Source of the DNA: Rhizophlyctis rosea
Taxonomy: Eukaryota; Chytridiomycota; Chytridiomycetes; Rhizophlyctidales; Rhizophlyctidaceae
Assembly: GCA_027596075.1 (NCBI GenBank)
Contig: JADGJC010000316.1
Location: 1-18,940 of the forward strand
Direction of reading: 5' to 3'
Length of the DNA stretch: 18,940 nt
In this document: one piece after another, positions 1 through 9,177 of the stretch
Layout of the letters: every line of letters starts with the position of its first letter
Position numbering within the stretch: position 1 is the stretch's first letter
Program-made: the position numbers and the translations under genes
The notes under the pieces: generated by a model
The model's input: the letters and a program-made list of their open reading frames with translations, nothing else
Databases searched by the model: none
What the model was told of the DNA's origin: nothing

Positions 1-53
1 AACTAACAAAAGAGCCAAAGGCTAGAGGTGGACTTCTGTATATTCATTCGGAT

Positions 54-77
54 AACGAGACAAGGGGGAGTCTCGTT
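54..77. repeat. Perfect 8-bp inverted repeat (hairpin)
   Basis: AACGAGAC at 54-61 and its reverse complement GTCTCGTT at 70-77 flank an 8-base purine-rich loop. I see no gene next to it and assign no function. A repeat of this length can occur by chance. Confidence 0.35.
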
Positions 78-331
78 TGCGATCGGGTTATAGTACCAAG
101 CCGCGCGTCCAACTTCGCTCACTCTCTTCTTCCTCCTTCTAATTTCTTCATTCCCATTCGGGATCCACAACACGTCCTCGAGTGTTAGCCGGTAACACCT
201 TCCGACACCTAACCATCTCGACATGATGCATGCGTTACTCTTGGGGAGCCGTGGCGCGGAGTGTCCGCGTGGTGTTAAAGCCATTGCTGGTGCGCAAAGT
301 GTCCGATCTTCGGGGGTAACGAGCCCAGGGC

Positions 332-450
332 GTCCGTGACGGCCTTGGGTGTATGGGCTCGGGTCTTTTTGACCACGGCGGCCCATACGCTGCCATGTGC
401 TTTGGAGACTGGTCCGTCGGATGCCGCGGGTTCGACTCCCGCCTTGGACT
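332..450 (+). other. tRNA-like segment with a B-box-like T arm (weak)
   Basis: At 426-442 there is a perfect 5-bp stem with a 7-base loop TTCGACT, which matches the T-arm/B-box pattern of eukaryotic tRNA genes. It is preceded by a variable-arm-like hairpin (TCC-GTC-GGA) resembling a leucine-type tRNA. The following CTTGGAC (443-449) pairs imperfectly with GTCCGTG at 332-338, and 341-359 can fold as a D-like arm. The anticodon arm is not resolved, the base expected at position 8 (T) is not T, and an intron would be needed. It could be a decayed tRNA, a tRNA-derived repeat or chance. Confidence 0.18.
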
Positions 451-1692
451 TGAATGGCTGTGTATGTGTGGGCAACGGGAAGTGTGTAGCAGTAGTGCGG
501 GTGACGAATACTTTGGTTACTCGTGTACTATAATGATTGTAACAGCTTGTATAGTAGTCCATAATGTATATTGATGATGATGCATGTATGCTCCTGTCAA
601 AATAATAAACTGGTATCCCACCGCCTTATGGCTTTCGGCTGCCGGAATCTCATATTGTGTGAATCAATAGTGCACTATGCTCCATCATGGTCGTCTTATA
701 CTCATTACGCAACAGCGTTTCACAATGCCGATGCTATCACTCACGCTTGTCAGTGGGTATTGTTGAACCTCTGAGAGGTTTTGTGCGGAGGTCAGTGTAG
801 AGGGAAGGTGGGGAAGCTGACCTCGTGACGCGTCCAATTGTCCCACCCAGAGTGTTTTTCCCACCGCTCTCCATTTTTCCGACAAACCATCTCCCCTCCT
901 GTCGGTGGAAGTCGGTAGTCTGTCAATATAGACACTCCTCTGTCGATAGCACGGTGAGCGCCGACAGCCATCGTTTTAACGGGTGTGACTTGTGAACTGA
1001 CGGACAGACGGTGGCCTTGGCCGCGATACTCTTCCCACTCTCAGTTTGGCGGTTGCAGGAAGCTTTCGTCACCGATAGTACTGACTGTGATAGTTTTCGA
1101 GCGTGAAAGGTGAAGCGCTCGGATGATACTCGCCGTTGTGTATGGTTCTGGCAACTAAAACGCTCCCCTTATAGTATCTAACTCATACTATATTGCGCGA
1201 ATATCATTTTGATGGAAGTCATGATACGAAATATCTTGCAACATCAATTCCTCGGCTAGCGGTGGATGTTCCTGATGTGACGTTCGCATGGAACGCATGC
1301 TCATATCCCTGGCCCAGGCACTCATGGATAGTGCGGCATTGCAACCTGTCACGCACCGGAATTAGGAATAATCCGTGCCCGTTGCCTTATACTGGTAAGT
1401 AGAAACTTCATTCCCGATCCCCAAATACATTTACCTAAATGGGTTCTTGGTCTGTGCACTCACAGTCAGGAACATATGATTTAAGAAAGGGCACATATGC
1501 GACCGGAGTAGCATTTCCACGAACGGCTGCTGACGTCTCTACTTTACAAATTTTACCACGAATGTAAGGGAATGTGATTTAAGACCGGGATGTATGTCGT
1601 TTGCTCACGCCACATCTTTTGTTCTAGGCAAGACACACTGCCCCAATTCGCCTCGTATATGTTAAGGATCTAGTATTGCTGATTTTCCCACC
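451..1692. other. No supported gene
   Basis: All reading frames here are short and none matches a family I recognise. The only local structure I can point to is the 8-bp inverted repeat at 1170-1192. The end of the stretch should contain the old promoter of the PP2C remnant, but I see no convincing TATA or CCAAT element. Confidence 0.5.
1170..1192. repeat. 8-bp AT-rich inverted repeat
   Basis: TATAGTAT at 1170-1177 and ATACTATA at 1185-1192 are perfect reverse complements separated by 7 bases. No terminal-repeat or target-duplication structure of a transposon is visible around it. Confidence 0.35.
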
Positions 1693-2890
1693 ATGTCGGC
1701 ACCATCACCCCGACAGTCGACTTCCTCGGCAGGTGCAGGAAGCGTCAGTAGTCACTTACGCTCCAACATCTTCGTCACATCCCCATACTAACCTGTACAG
1801 CGCCTCGACCAGTCGTACGTCCATATCCGACAAAGAGTCGGACATCCCTGCATCCCCAACCAGAATGACGAGTGACTCCGCCAGTCCAACGCCTTCCGTA
1901 AGCTACTCAACCGCCCCTCCATCCACCACCAGCCTAGATGACCTAGACGACGCCGGACCCATCACGATTCATCAAATGGATGAAGACGATGAATCGCCTT
2001 TGCGGCGCCGACCTTCACAACGCGGCAAGGGAAAGGGTGGGGATGCTCGCGCACGAGGAGGCGGTGGGGAAGGGGAGGATAGTGGCGGTGGTGGGTCATT
2101 CAAAGGTGGAGGGCAAAGCAGCAACGTCAAGCCAAGCACGAGCCCGGAGAGTGTGGGTTGCGCGAAAGGTAGTGCGGATTATCGGGTCAGCTGAGTATGG
2201 GGAGTCATGTAGATTCCAAATTGGAGTTGCCGAGGATCGGAATAAGAAGTATAGAAGAACGATGGAGGTGAGTACATCGCAGGAGGGCGCAAGCCTCCTC
2301 ATCAAGCAATGCTGACACACGGATGAACATCTCTTTCGTAGGATGCTCATTCATTTTTCTACAACTTCGTGAATCGAAATGGAGCGGGATGGTTTGCGAC
2401 TTACGATGGACATGCCAGAACAGCGGCTGTAGAGTGGTGTCGTATGGGGACATATTCATGAGGTGAGGCGTGCGATTCTATCGTATAGTCTTCGAATTAT
2501 ATGACTTGAATTCGGTATAATAGTCCTGAATCACATTCTTTTCAGATCTTCAAAGGACTACTCAAATCACATTTAAATCGCTCCGTCCCCGAACTCCTCC
2601 ACGAAAACTTATGCATACGGAGTAAACAGCTGAGTGAGAAGAAAGGACTGTTTGCAGGATGCACGGCGGTGGTGGCGTTCATTCAGGTGGAGGTGAGAGA
2701 AAGCGTGAAGAAGGTGGGTCTCGGCGGTAAATTGGGATGGGGAGTAATTGGAATATTTTGTGTCTGTGTGAGAAGACGGGCTGGGGATACCATGCTCTAA
2801 CCTTCTGCTCTGCGTTCAGCAATTTTTCCAATCTAGAGAGTACTATATACTGCAAATGTTGGTGACGCGAGGGCTGTTTTGAGGTATGAT
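1693..2890 (+). pseudogene. PP2C (PPM) protein phosphatase remnant, Ptc1-like, 3' end missing
   Basis: PP2C enzymes are Mg/Mn-dependent Ser/Thr phosphatases; Ptc1 acts in stress MAP-kinase signalling. The sequence shows the family blocks in order: GVAEDRNKKYRRTME (ending 2267), then DAH and ATYDGHAGRTAVEWC (2342-2440), GLFAGCTAVVAF in 2546-2692, and LYTANVGDARAVLRYD in 2837-2890. The Asp of YDGHAG and of NVGDAR are metal or core residues of the family. GT-AG introns fit at 2268-2341, 2463-2545 and 2693-2836, so this is not a processed copy. A likely start is ATG 1693 (CCCACCATGTCG), encoding a Ser/Pro-rich N-terminus. That frame stops at 1791, and the Ser/Gly-rich 1800-2190 stretch lies in another frame. 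The exon 2342-2462 is 121 bases although both its splice phases are 0, which puts a TGA at 2459-2461. Everything after LRYD, roughly half the catalytic domain including the late DG motif, is absent. Family call confident; pseudogene status likely unless these are sequence errors. Confidence 0.72.
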
Positions 2891-2942
2891 TCCGTGTTAA
2901 TTGAAGTTCGCCGAATATCTCAGAAGTTAATCGCGTCGTGGC

Positions 2943-4325
2943 CGCTACAACATCAGACCTTCACCGACAGCTTCAACTGCCTCCCCATTGCCGCGATCAT
3001 TGAGAAAGATCTTCACCGTGCATGGCGGTCGATAGCCGGACCTTCAAAGGATGGAGCAATTCCGACGAGTCATGAGACTTGTGGATGTTCCTGACACAGG
3101 TATATCTCATACTCTTCATGTAGTCAGTTGCAAGTGAAGCATCCGTTGAAGAACCTACCGCACTTACCAACCCCTCCACCACAGGTCTACTCTGCCACCT
3201 ACTCCGGTCAGATCCGGACAAGGACATCACGGGATGGAGTGAGAACGACAGAGGGGTCAACTTCATATTGGTGACGTTGGTCTCGGCTGGCCAAGTATGC
3301 CAACCTGGTGTGGCCGTTTTTCGAGGAGATTTCATGTTTGGTGAAGATGTGGATCTTGTTTTTGGCGTGGCCGTTGATTTATGCGTCTTGTGAGTTGAGA
3401 TTGGGAGATATGAGAGTGCGATAAAGACGACTTAATGATCTTATGATTGGGCCGTTTCTAGATGTGATCAGGGTGATCATCATCTTGTCATTACGGAGCA
3501 CCGCGAGGATGGCCAGAAAGCCGTCACGACAGCATTTGACTGGTTGGTAGTCCGTCGACGCCCAGGGCGTCCGCTGAGACGGAGGCGAGCAATCCTCGGT
3601 GAGAAGTGCTGCGATTTTTAGCTTCGGAGCAAAATGCTGACTCTTTAATCTGTTGCAGCTCTGAGCCATGCGACTTGTAAGTGAAGCAAGCAGCAGCAGT
3701 CCTCGGACCATTGGGTTTACGCCATCTTGTTCTGCCGATGATCATAACAGTCAGTACTTGGGAGCTCCGCGATGTTGGTGCCCCAACTGTCGCGAAACGG
3801 AAATGATGTCCATCTTGCTGATCATATTGAGTTTGTCCAGTCCCATCGAACTTCAATTCGTTCACTGGCTCACATTAAGCGGGTTCTATACTTTAGCTCC
3901 ATGCGTTCTACATCTTGTTCCTTTTCCCGGCGTGTCTATTCTCCTTGCGTCGATACGGGGGAAGGAGGATTAAGATCTTCACGGAAGTGGTGCTGGTTGC
4001 CGTTTCCATTGTTCGTTTGTGTTCTGCTGCCAATCATAAACTGTAAAGGTAAGTAAGTCAAATCTTATTGGGTTCACCGAACATATACTTACACAATTTG
4101 ACAGCAACATCCCGACCAGCACGAGCAGCCACCATGTTGATTCCTAGCTCGTCATGGAAAGCGCTGTCCCTCTATCTTATGCTCCTAATGACGGTCGTCA
4201 TCCCTCTTTCACAAGCGATTTCCACATCAAGCGCTTCGGCTCAGCAAGCCTCGCCCTACAAACCGGTCGAAAACACCTCGGCGGACACTGATGATGAGCG
4301 TGGATGAGACTTTGATGTATCTTCC
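2943..4325 (+). pseudogene. PP1-type (Glc7-like) Ser/Thr phosphatase catalytic subunit remnant
   Basis: PP1 is a metal-dependent Ser/Thr phosphatase of the PPP superfamily, unrelated to PP2C. Recognisable blocks are RYNI (2943-2954), TFTDSFNCLPIAAII (2957-3001), KIFTVHGG (from 3006), MEQFRRVM and VDVPDT before 3099. After a phase-1 intron at 3100-3184 follow [19 protein letters not shown] (to 3264) and, near the 3' end, MMSVDETLM (4291-4317), the PP1 C-terminal block. Damage is clear: about 10 bases are lost between RYNI and TFTD, there is a frameshift at about 3005, and the SP after HGG is a TAG stop. The middle blocks (RAHQ, SAPNYCGEFDN) are missing or too diverged to read between 3270 and 4290, although 4230-4290 looks faintly like the degraded SAPNYCGEF region. 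The N-terminal half, with the GDxHG and GDxVDRG metal motifs, is absent. It abuts the PP2C remnant directly on the same strand. Confidence 0.7.
3270..4290 (+). other. Unassigned stretch inside the PP1 remnant
   Basis: This about 1-kb stretch separates two recognisable PP1 blocks and is far longer than the introns seen nearby. Its plus-strand frames give short open segments of 70-100 codons (3668-3973, 3772-4056, 4068-4307) with no motif I know. It could be expanded intron, a degraded insertion, or unreadable PP1 sequence. I cannot support a separate gene. Confidence 0.4.
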
Positions 4326-4698
4326 AGGTTTGTTTCTCCAAACTTGTGTGATGGTGGGAGTGGACATGAATCTTTTGAGCGCACATGGTGGTGGAAAATT
4401 CGAGTCGAATTCAGAACACTGTGACGACAATCATCCTTTCTCCTCATTCTTTTGCGATTTTTCTTCCACAGACCTTGAATGTAGCGAAAAAGAAACAAAT
4501 AAACGGTTGAATTTCGAGTGTTTTCCATAAGTGAGTTGAATTTCCGATCAGATGCCTTGCGCTACCTGTTGCAGGAGGATTTTGGATGGGACGGCAACAC
4601 AGTTTGTGTAGGAGTCTGTTTGTGAGGCGCGATTCTGGATCGGCGTGGTGAAAAGCTTGAAGAAGCATACGCATGCGCGCAGGTATTGCGTCGGCTAA

Positions 4699-4950
4699 AC
4701 GCGAAACCACAAAATCTGCCCACCGCGACGTACGTCGCATCCATTTTCGGATCGGGCTCAGGAAAGCCGGGCTGGACGACCCGTACCCGAGGTTTTTGTG
4801 ATGTATGTTGGGAAACAGTACATCTATGGTGCGTGTGGGTGGGCGGTTGAGGTGGTCGTGCCGGCGACAGAGATGGGGCATGTGTTGAGGGTTTATAGGT
4901 GTTATGAGGAGTGTGTGTATGGGAAGTGGGGTGGGCGGAGGATGAGTTGA
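4699..4950 (+). other. Short open frame of unknown origin
   Basis: The frame is open from after TAA 4696-4698 to TGA 4948-4950, with an ATG at 4801 giving 49 codons. Its product from the ATG is protein-like rather than low-complexity (MYVGKQYIYGACGW, then a Val-rich stretch and several Cys and Tyr), so it may be a fragment of an eroded gene. I do not recognise the family. The longer minus-strand frame over 4444-5052 is Pro/Thr/His-rich and looks like a by-product of the G/T-rich plus strand. Confidence 0.25.
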
Positions 4951-5020
4951 GGTGTGGGGAGATGTTTTGGGATTGGGAGGAGAAGGGGTGTTGGTGGGGT
5001 GGGTTAGGAAGGTTGAGTTG

Positions 5021-5040
5021 ATGAGGGTGGATGAGGGTGG
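5021..5040. repeat. 10-bp tandem duplication
   Basis: ATGAGGGTGG occurs twice in tandem (5021-5030 and 5031-5040) at the end of a G-rich, C-poor block. Confidence 0.6.
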
Positions 5041-5050
5041 CAGACTCAGC

Positions 5051-5297
5051 AACAGTATTTTAGTACCAACTACCCCACCTTAGCGCCAACCAGGACGTCA
5101 TCGTAAACCTCGCCTTCTCATCCATCACAACCGACGGCTACGGTCTCAGTTGATTTAGTAGATATTCATGTCAGCGTAAAGGAGGCACATCTCGCCACAT
5201 ATTGGAATAGAATAAGACTGACTAGATTAGCTGTGGCTACCCTTTCGCATCATTTTCCTCAAGTTCACCGCCACCTGTAATCCGTTTTTCTCCAACG
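5051..5297. other. No supported gene
   Basis: The stretch is C-rich at first and then mixed. No frame shows recognised motifs. It lies downstream of the minus-strand methyltransferase-like copy and before its conserved 3' flank. Confidence 0.4.
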
Positions 5298-5420
5298 CAA
5301 TGCATCACCACAACAAGATCAAGACAAGCATAAGTAGACTCCAGGCTTTACGAACTCATTGCACGGGAGAAAGGGTTTTGCTATATTTACGGAAGATCAT
5401 ATACATTACATACATTCAGG
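5298..5420 (-). repeat. Duplicated 3' flank, copy 1 (pairs with 11058-11185)
   Basis: Just downstream (on the minus strand) of the methyltransferase-like copy ending at 5447, this stretch matches the equivalent place downstream of the copy ending at 11207. Shared words in the same order include AATGCATMACC, ACAAGATCAAGAC, AGCATAAG, CATTGCACGGGAGAA and TATTTRCGGA. This is best read as a common 3' untranslated or flanking region carried along in a duplication. Confidence 0.65.
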
Positions 5421-5446
5421 TAACATCAAGAACAGACAAAGATCAG

Positions 5447-6283
5447 TCAGTCATCGATCACACGACGGAGAATAGCACAGTAGTCTGATATCCCGTCCCA
5501 ATGGGGAACATCATAGTCCTCCTCCGTATACCATTCTTCTGTGTCTAACAACGCCGTTGGGATATCCGCCGTGCATCCGTCCTCGCCTTCACCGATGTAG
5601 ACCACGACATCACCCTCGTAACCCGGAAACCCCGCCTCCGCGCCAAAAGTGTGACGAGGCCATGAGAAGCACAGGGCACGCTTGCCCGCCTGCCCGGTGG
5701 AGATGTAGGTGTTCCCGTCGGCGTTTTGAACGTGGTAGTATTGAGGTTTTGGTTCGGATGCTTCGTTCTTGCCGGATATGATGGACTTCCGCCAGGCGTC
5801 TTCATCGATGATTTTGGATTCGGAGTAGTTGTCGATTGCAACCACGTCTGCCCCGCATACACTCAGCAAGTGACTCCAGTAACCGGTTCCGGCCCCGACG
5901 TCGAGTATGCCGTTAGGGCAGGCCGCCATGAGCGCGTTCAGGACGGGGAGAGTTGGTATGGACCAGGAGAATGTGCTGGTTGCGACGTCACGGACGGAGA
6001 TTCCGGTGACAATCTTGTTCCAGTTCGTTGATTTCGCCCACGGACCCCACACGTTTTCGAGGAGTGGTTTATCATATTCGGTGGGAGGGACCAAGCCATT
6101 GTTGCAGTGAGTGTGGTATTCGGTCAAGTCGGGTGTACGGGACCGTCCGGATGGGTTATTGTCGGGTAAGTTGTTTGAAGGATTGTAGACTCGCTGGTAG
6201 GAGCTCTGAAAGTGTTCGGTGGGGAATTCGTAACGACTTTAGAGGTGGCGTTTGAAGTGAAGGAGCCCGTCAGCTGGTGTCAT
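5447..6283 (-). pseudogene. SAM-dependent methyltransferase-like protein, copy 1, with a nonsense codon at codon 15
   Basis: A class I (Rossmann-fold) methyltransferase-like protein is encoded. The SAM motif ILDVGAGTGYW is at codons 126-136 and is followed by GADVVAIDNY (acidic motif II). The conserved C-terminal family block reads SWPRHTFGAEAGFPGYEGD, then YIGEGEDGCTADIP and a DVPHWDG-ILRR ending. The substrate is unknown. From ATG 6283 the frame has 278 codons before TGA 5447-5449, the same length as the intact relative at 8341-9177. It is interrupted by TAA at 6241-6239, immediately after the family N-terminal block DGLLHFKRHL. No GT donor precedes the TAA, so an intron does not obviously remove it, and no in-frame ATG follows before the SAM motif. 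The remainder is undamaged, so the break is recent, or translation starts another way, or the base is a sequence error. It duplicates the genes at 8341 and 11207. Confidence 0.7.
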
Positions 6284-7159
6284 CACGCTCGACAATGCTT
6301 GAGGATGGATCTGGAGTCTTTGACGTGGCGTTGGCGCTTTCAGGTCGTGCAAGGTGTGATGAAAGGAGATGCAATGTCTCTTCTGAGGTTTCGTGTAAAG
6401 ATTGCGTCAAGTTTCTTTGGAGGATGCTGAAGCGGGATCGAAGTGAAGGGGTTGGATGGGAAAAGTCACAGACAACACCGAACTGCGCAAAATGGGAAGG
6501 CCAGGGTGGGACCGCATGTGGCTGGTATTGATTTAACTTAATTTGGCTAAATCACTCAAGCCACACTCTTCCCATTTGTCTCCTTGCCACACCCTGTGCC
6601 ACACCACAACCCTCGCCTTTGGTCTCAAAAAGCTCCAAGATTTCCAGGGCATCCTCCATATACTCGCACATCAATCTTCCCACGTTCAACACTAACCAGC
6701 GGTCATAGATCCGGCGCACCCTTCAACTTGTATTTACAACTGTCAAATAGTCGGGAGTACGGAGCAAGAGTAAATCACGCCCCATCCCCAATGCCGACGT
6801 GTGATCAGACACGAAGGTCAGAATTTCATGGCGGAACGTTTGACGGATGGGACGATGGATTAGGGAAAGGGAATCAAGCCTGGAGAGGACTTAGTGGTTG
6901 TTGATAAAAATGATAAGGATTGGCAGGCGGATGCGCATGAGAGTTTGCCTAATGTTCGGGCAGGGAGTTTTTGAGGGAAGGAACCGGAATGAGTGGAGTG
7001 CTTTTTGATGCTTTGTTATGGTGAGTGACTTTGACCCTTGTGCGAGTTGCGTGCAAATTATCTCAGTTCCTTCCTTCCAATCAAAATCCACAGACAGACA
7101 CATATGGACCCCCCGATCGACTCGCCCACTTCACTTCAGCTCAAGACCCCACCCTCCCC
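6284..7159. other. Mostly unassigned; 5' region of copy 1 and possible remnants
   Basis: The first few hundred bases should hold the promoter of the minus-strand gene. No motif convinces me. At about 6864-6976 a plus frame reads as protein-like (IKPGEDLVVVDKNDKDW and on to a TGA), with a TAG just upstream. It may belong to an eroded gene, perhaps the 5' part of the ABCG remnant that follows, but no Walker A motif is visible. Confidence 0.3.
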
Positions 7160-7680
7160 AAACCTCTTCACCGACTGCGATCAATCGAATTGAGGAAGGA
7201 TTATAGCAAGTTGATCTTGTTTGTGCCGCAGGGGGATGTCAAGGTGGGGAAGTGAATGGTTAGGGATATTATGATGGTGAGTTGATGTGATACCTCACGT
7301 CATGCAGCACTACTCCAACTCAACACCATTCGCCGTTCATGAAAATCAAATCACACAGCATCGGCACTCATGCACCTCCCCTCCTCTTAGGACCCCGAAA
7401 GTGAAAAAGATCTAGTCCTCAAAACCATCTCCTTCCTCGGCCTCCAACACGTCAAGGACCATCCCATCCGAAACAAAAAAGAGCGCAGCATGTCTGGCAG
7501 TCAGCGCAAACGCATCAACATCAGCATGGACTCGTCGCTGCGCCCTTCCGTCTCCTCGATGAACGCAATTTAGCCCCCAACTCCGCTACGTCTTATGAAG
7601 TCTGCAAAATTGCTTCTTGATATTGCAAGGAACAACACGCCGTCGTTTGCATCTCGCGTCGGTTCCGTCGCCTTCGCGAA
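7160..7680 (+). pseudogene. ABCG-type ABC transporter (nucleotide-binding domain) remnant
   Basis: ABCG half-transporters couple ATP hydrolysis to export of lipids or drugs across membranes. The remnant shows, in order, the Q-loop block DYSKLILFVPQGDV (ending about 7240) and VRDIMM (to about 7274). After a probable GT-AG intron come ISFLGLQHVKDHPI and the ABC signature MSGSQRKRINI (within 7391-7573), and then a Walker B/D-loop stretch LDERNLAPNSATSYEVCK in a shifted frame. A final block KLLLDIARNN lies in yet another frame. Breaks visible: TGA inside the post-Q-loop block (7253-7255), a stop at 7571-7573, and frameshifts around the Walker B and after EVCK. Walker A and the six-helix membrane domain are absent. 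The intron-like gap argues against retrotransposed origin. The family call is good from the combination of Q-loop, signature and EVCK; subfamily is less sure. Confidence 0.65.
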
Positions 7681-8340
7681 CCAGTCATTCATACCTCTGT
7701 AGTTCGCACACTCGGCCGGAACGACGCTCGCACCCAACTGATATCCGTCCACATCGATCCGTCTCATAAGTACTTGCTTTGGACTCGCGCACCTGAAAGT
7801 CTTGGAAGCTTGATGCTCTATGGATTGCGTGAAGAAGGCTCAAGACGGACATTTTCAGATCAACTCTCATGTACTTCCTCAACAAGACACACAAGGTTAC
7901 AATAATATGTGTATTACTCTCGACGTTTCTACATTAGGCATAAGTCAATTCCTCTGACCTGTGAATGGGATTTTATGATTGCCGCAACGTTGATGAGGTT
8001 TTCCTGAAACGAGCGTCCATATGGGTATGAGGAGATGGCACAGCTTGCGGGGAACGATAGGGTGGGCTGGATGGGCTTTCGATTCTTGAACAAGGGGACA
8101 TGACAGCGCATTATGAGCATGTGGATGCCACAAAACTTGTATGGGGCTTTCGTTTTCGGTTTCATTTTGACAATATAGACATCCACCGCATTGGCTTTCG
8201 CACATCAGTATAGGAGCGCCAGGATGTTGTAGTGAGGACTCAAAGAGAAACAGATAATCGGGAATGATTCGGTGTTTGGAGAAGCATCGCAATTTCCTTT
8301 TTGTTCAGATGTGATGATAAGTCATACATCAGCGTCTAGC
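7681..8340. other. No supported gene
   Basis: Short overlapping frames exist on both strands (for example minus 7945-8292) but none carries a motif I recognise. This is the 3' flank of the intact methyltransferase-like gene. Unlike the flanks of the other two copies, it shows no extended match to 5298-5420. Confidence 0.4.
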
Positions 8341-9177
8341 TCAGATGCGACGCCATATTGAGATGTAATCGTGTATGCCCTCCCACTGCGGGATGTCGAT
8401 CATCTCATCCATCTCCCACTCTGCCGTCCCCTTCAATGCTCCTCCGATATCAGCAGTACAACCATCTGATCCCTCCCCAACGCAAACCACACAGTCACCA
8501 TTATACCCCCGGAATCCATCCTGGGCACCAAACTCCTCCCTCGGCCAGCAGAAAAGCAAAACACGTGTCCCTGCCTGTCCGCTGCTGATGAAGGCGTTTC
8601 CTTCAATGTTCTGTACCGGGTGGTAGAGGGGCTTTGATTCGTTGAGTTGTTTGTTGGGTGGTGCGAGAGAGCCCCAGTCGTCGTAAATGGTGTAGTCATC
8701 AATATTGTACGTGAGTTGAGTTTCGCGGTAGTTGTCGGTGGCCAAGACGTCTGCACCGACGAGTGAGAGCAGGTGAGCCCGGTAGCCTGTTCCTGCCCCG
8801 ATCTCGCCGATGCCCTGCGAACATGCTTCGTGAATTTTCTGCAGACTGTAGTAGGTGGGTATTGCCCATGCGAAGACTTCTGTTGCCGCTTGACGGGCGA
8901 GTGATCTGGTTGAGAGGCGGTGACGGCGGGAACTTTTGGCCCAAGGTATGTAGACATTGTCTAGCAAAGGATTGGAGAAGCTTGATGGGTGGGGTATGTC
9001 TGCGTGGAGGTCGCGGAGAACAGCGTCGACGACTGCCGCTGGATCCCCTTCGTACTCCGTAAGGGGACCACTGTTGAGATCGCGTTGGGCGGCTTGTTGA
9101 GCGACGGCTTCGCCGGACAGCCGCCAGAAATGGTGTTTGTAGCGGGTTATGCCCTGTTCGAGGGTGGTGAGTGACAT
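8341..9177 (-). CDS. SAM-dependent methyltransferase-like protein, copy 2 (intact)
   Basis: This encodes an uninterrupted 278-residue protein, probably soluble. The SAM-binding motif EIGAGTGYRAHLL is at residues 125-137 and GADVLATDNY at 141-150 supplies the motif II acid. The family-specific C-terminal part has LLFCWPREEFGAQDGFRGY (207-225), CVGEGSDGCTAD (232-243) and the IPQWEGIHDY ending. The target of methylation is unknown; the domain is recognised by motif, not by a characterised relative. ATG 9177 is chosen because its context (CACAAAATGTC) is good, its N-terminus (LEQGITRYKHHF) aligns with the N-termini of the other two copies, and the resulting length equals that of copy 1. The same frame is open upstream to 9573, but that extension is Pro/Ser/His-rich and probably untranslated. 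It is the only undamaged member of the local family. Confidence 0.8.
   Translation of the reverse strand: MSLTTLEQGITRYKHHFWRLSGEAVAQQAAQRDLNSGPLTEYEGDPAAVVDAVLRDLHADIPHPSSFSNPLLDNVYIPWAKSSRRHRLSTRSLARQAATEVFAWAIPTYYSLQKIHEACSQGIGEIGAGTGYRAHLLSLVGADVLATDNYRETQLTYNIDDYTIYDDWGSLAPPNKQLNESKPLYHPVQNIEGNAFISSGQAGTRVLLFCWPREEFGAQDGFRGYNGDCVVCVGEGSDGCTADIGGALKGTAEWEMDEMIDIPQWEGIHDYISIWRRI

Noticed and set aside
3..386. Minus-strand frame with RLTLEDVLWIP, resembling the pre-protease stretch of Copia-type polyproteins
   Set aside because: Only about a dozen residues resemble that family. No protease, integrase or reverse transcriptase motif and no long terminal repeat is present.
4444..5052. 202-codon minus-strand frame, Pro/Thr/His-rich at one end
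   Set aside because: The bias mirrors the G/T-rich plus strand, there is no motif, and it has no counterpart among neighbours.
6534..7159. Possible 5' half of the ABCG gene with Walker A
   Set aside because: No GxxGxGK[ST]-like sequence is found in any plus frame of this stretch.
8341..9177. Recent bacterial transfer as source of the methyltransferase-like gene
   Set aside because: Family relatives occur in both bacteria and eukaryotes as far as I recall. Base composition is like the surroundings, and local paralogues show long residence. Only a tree could decide.
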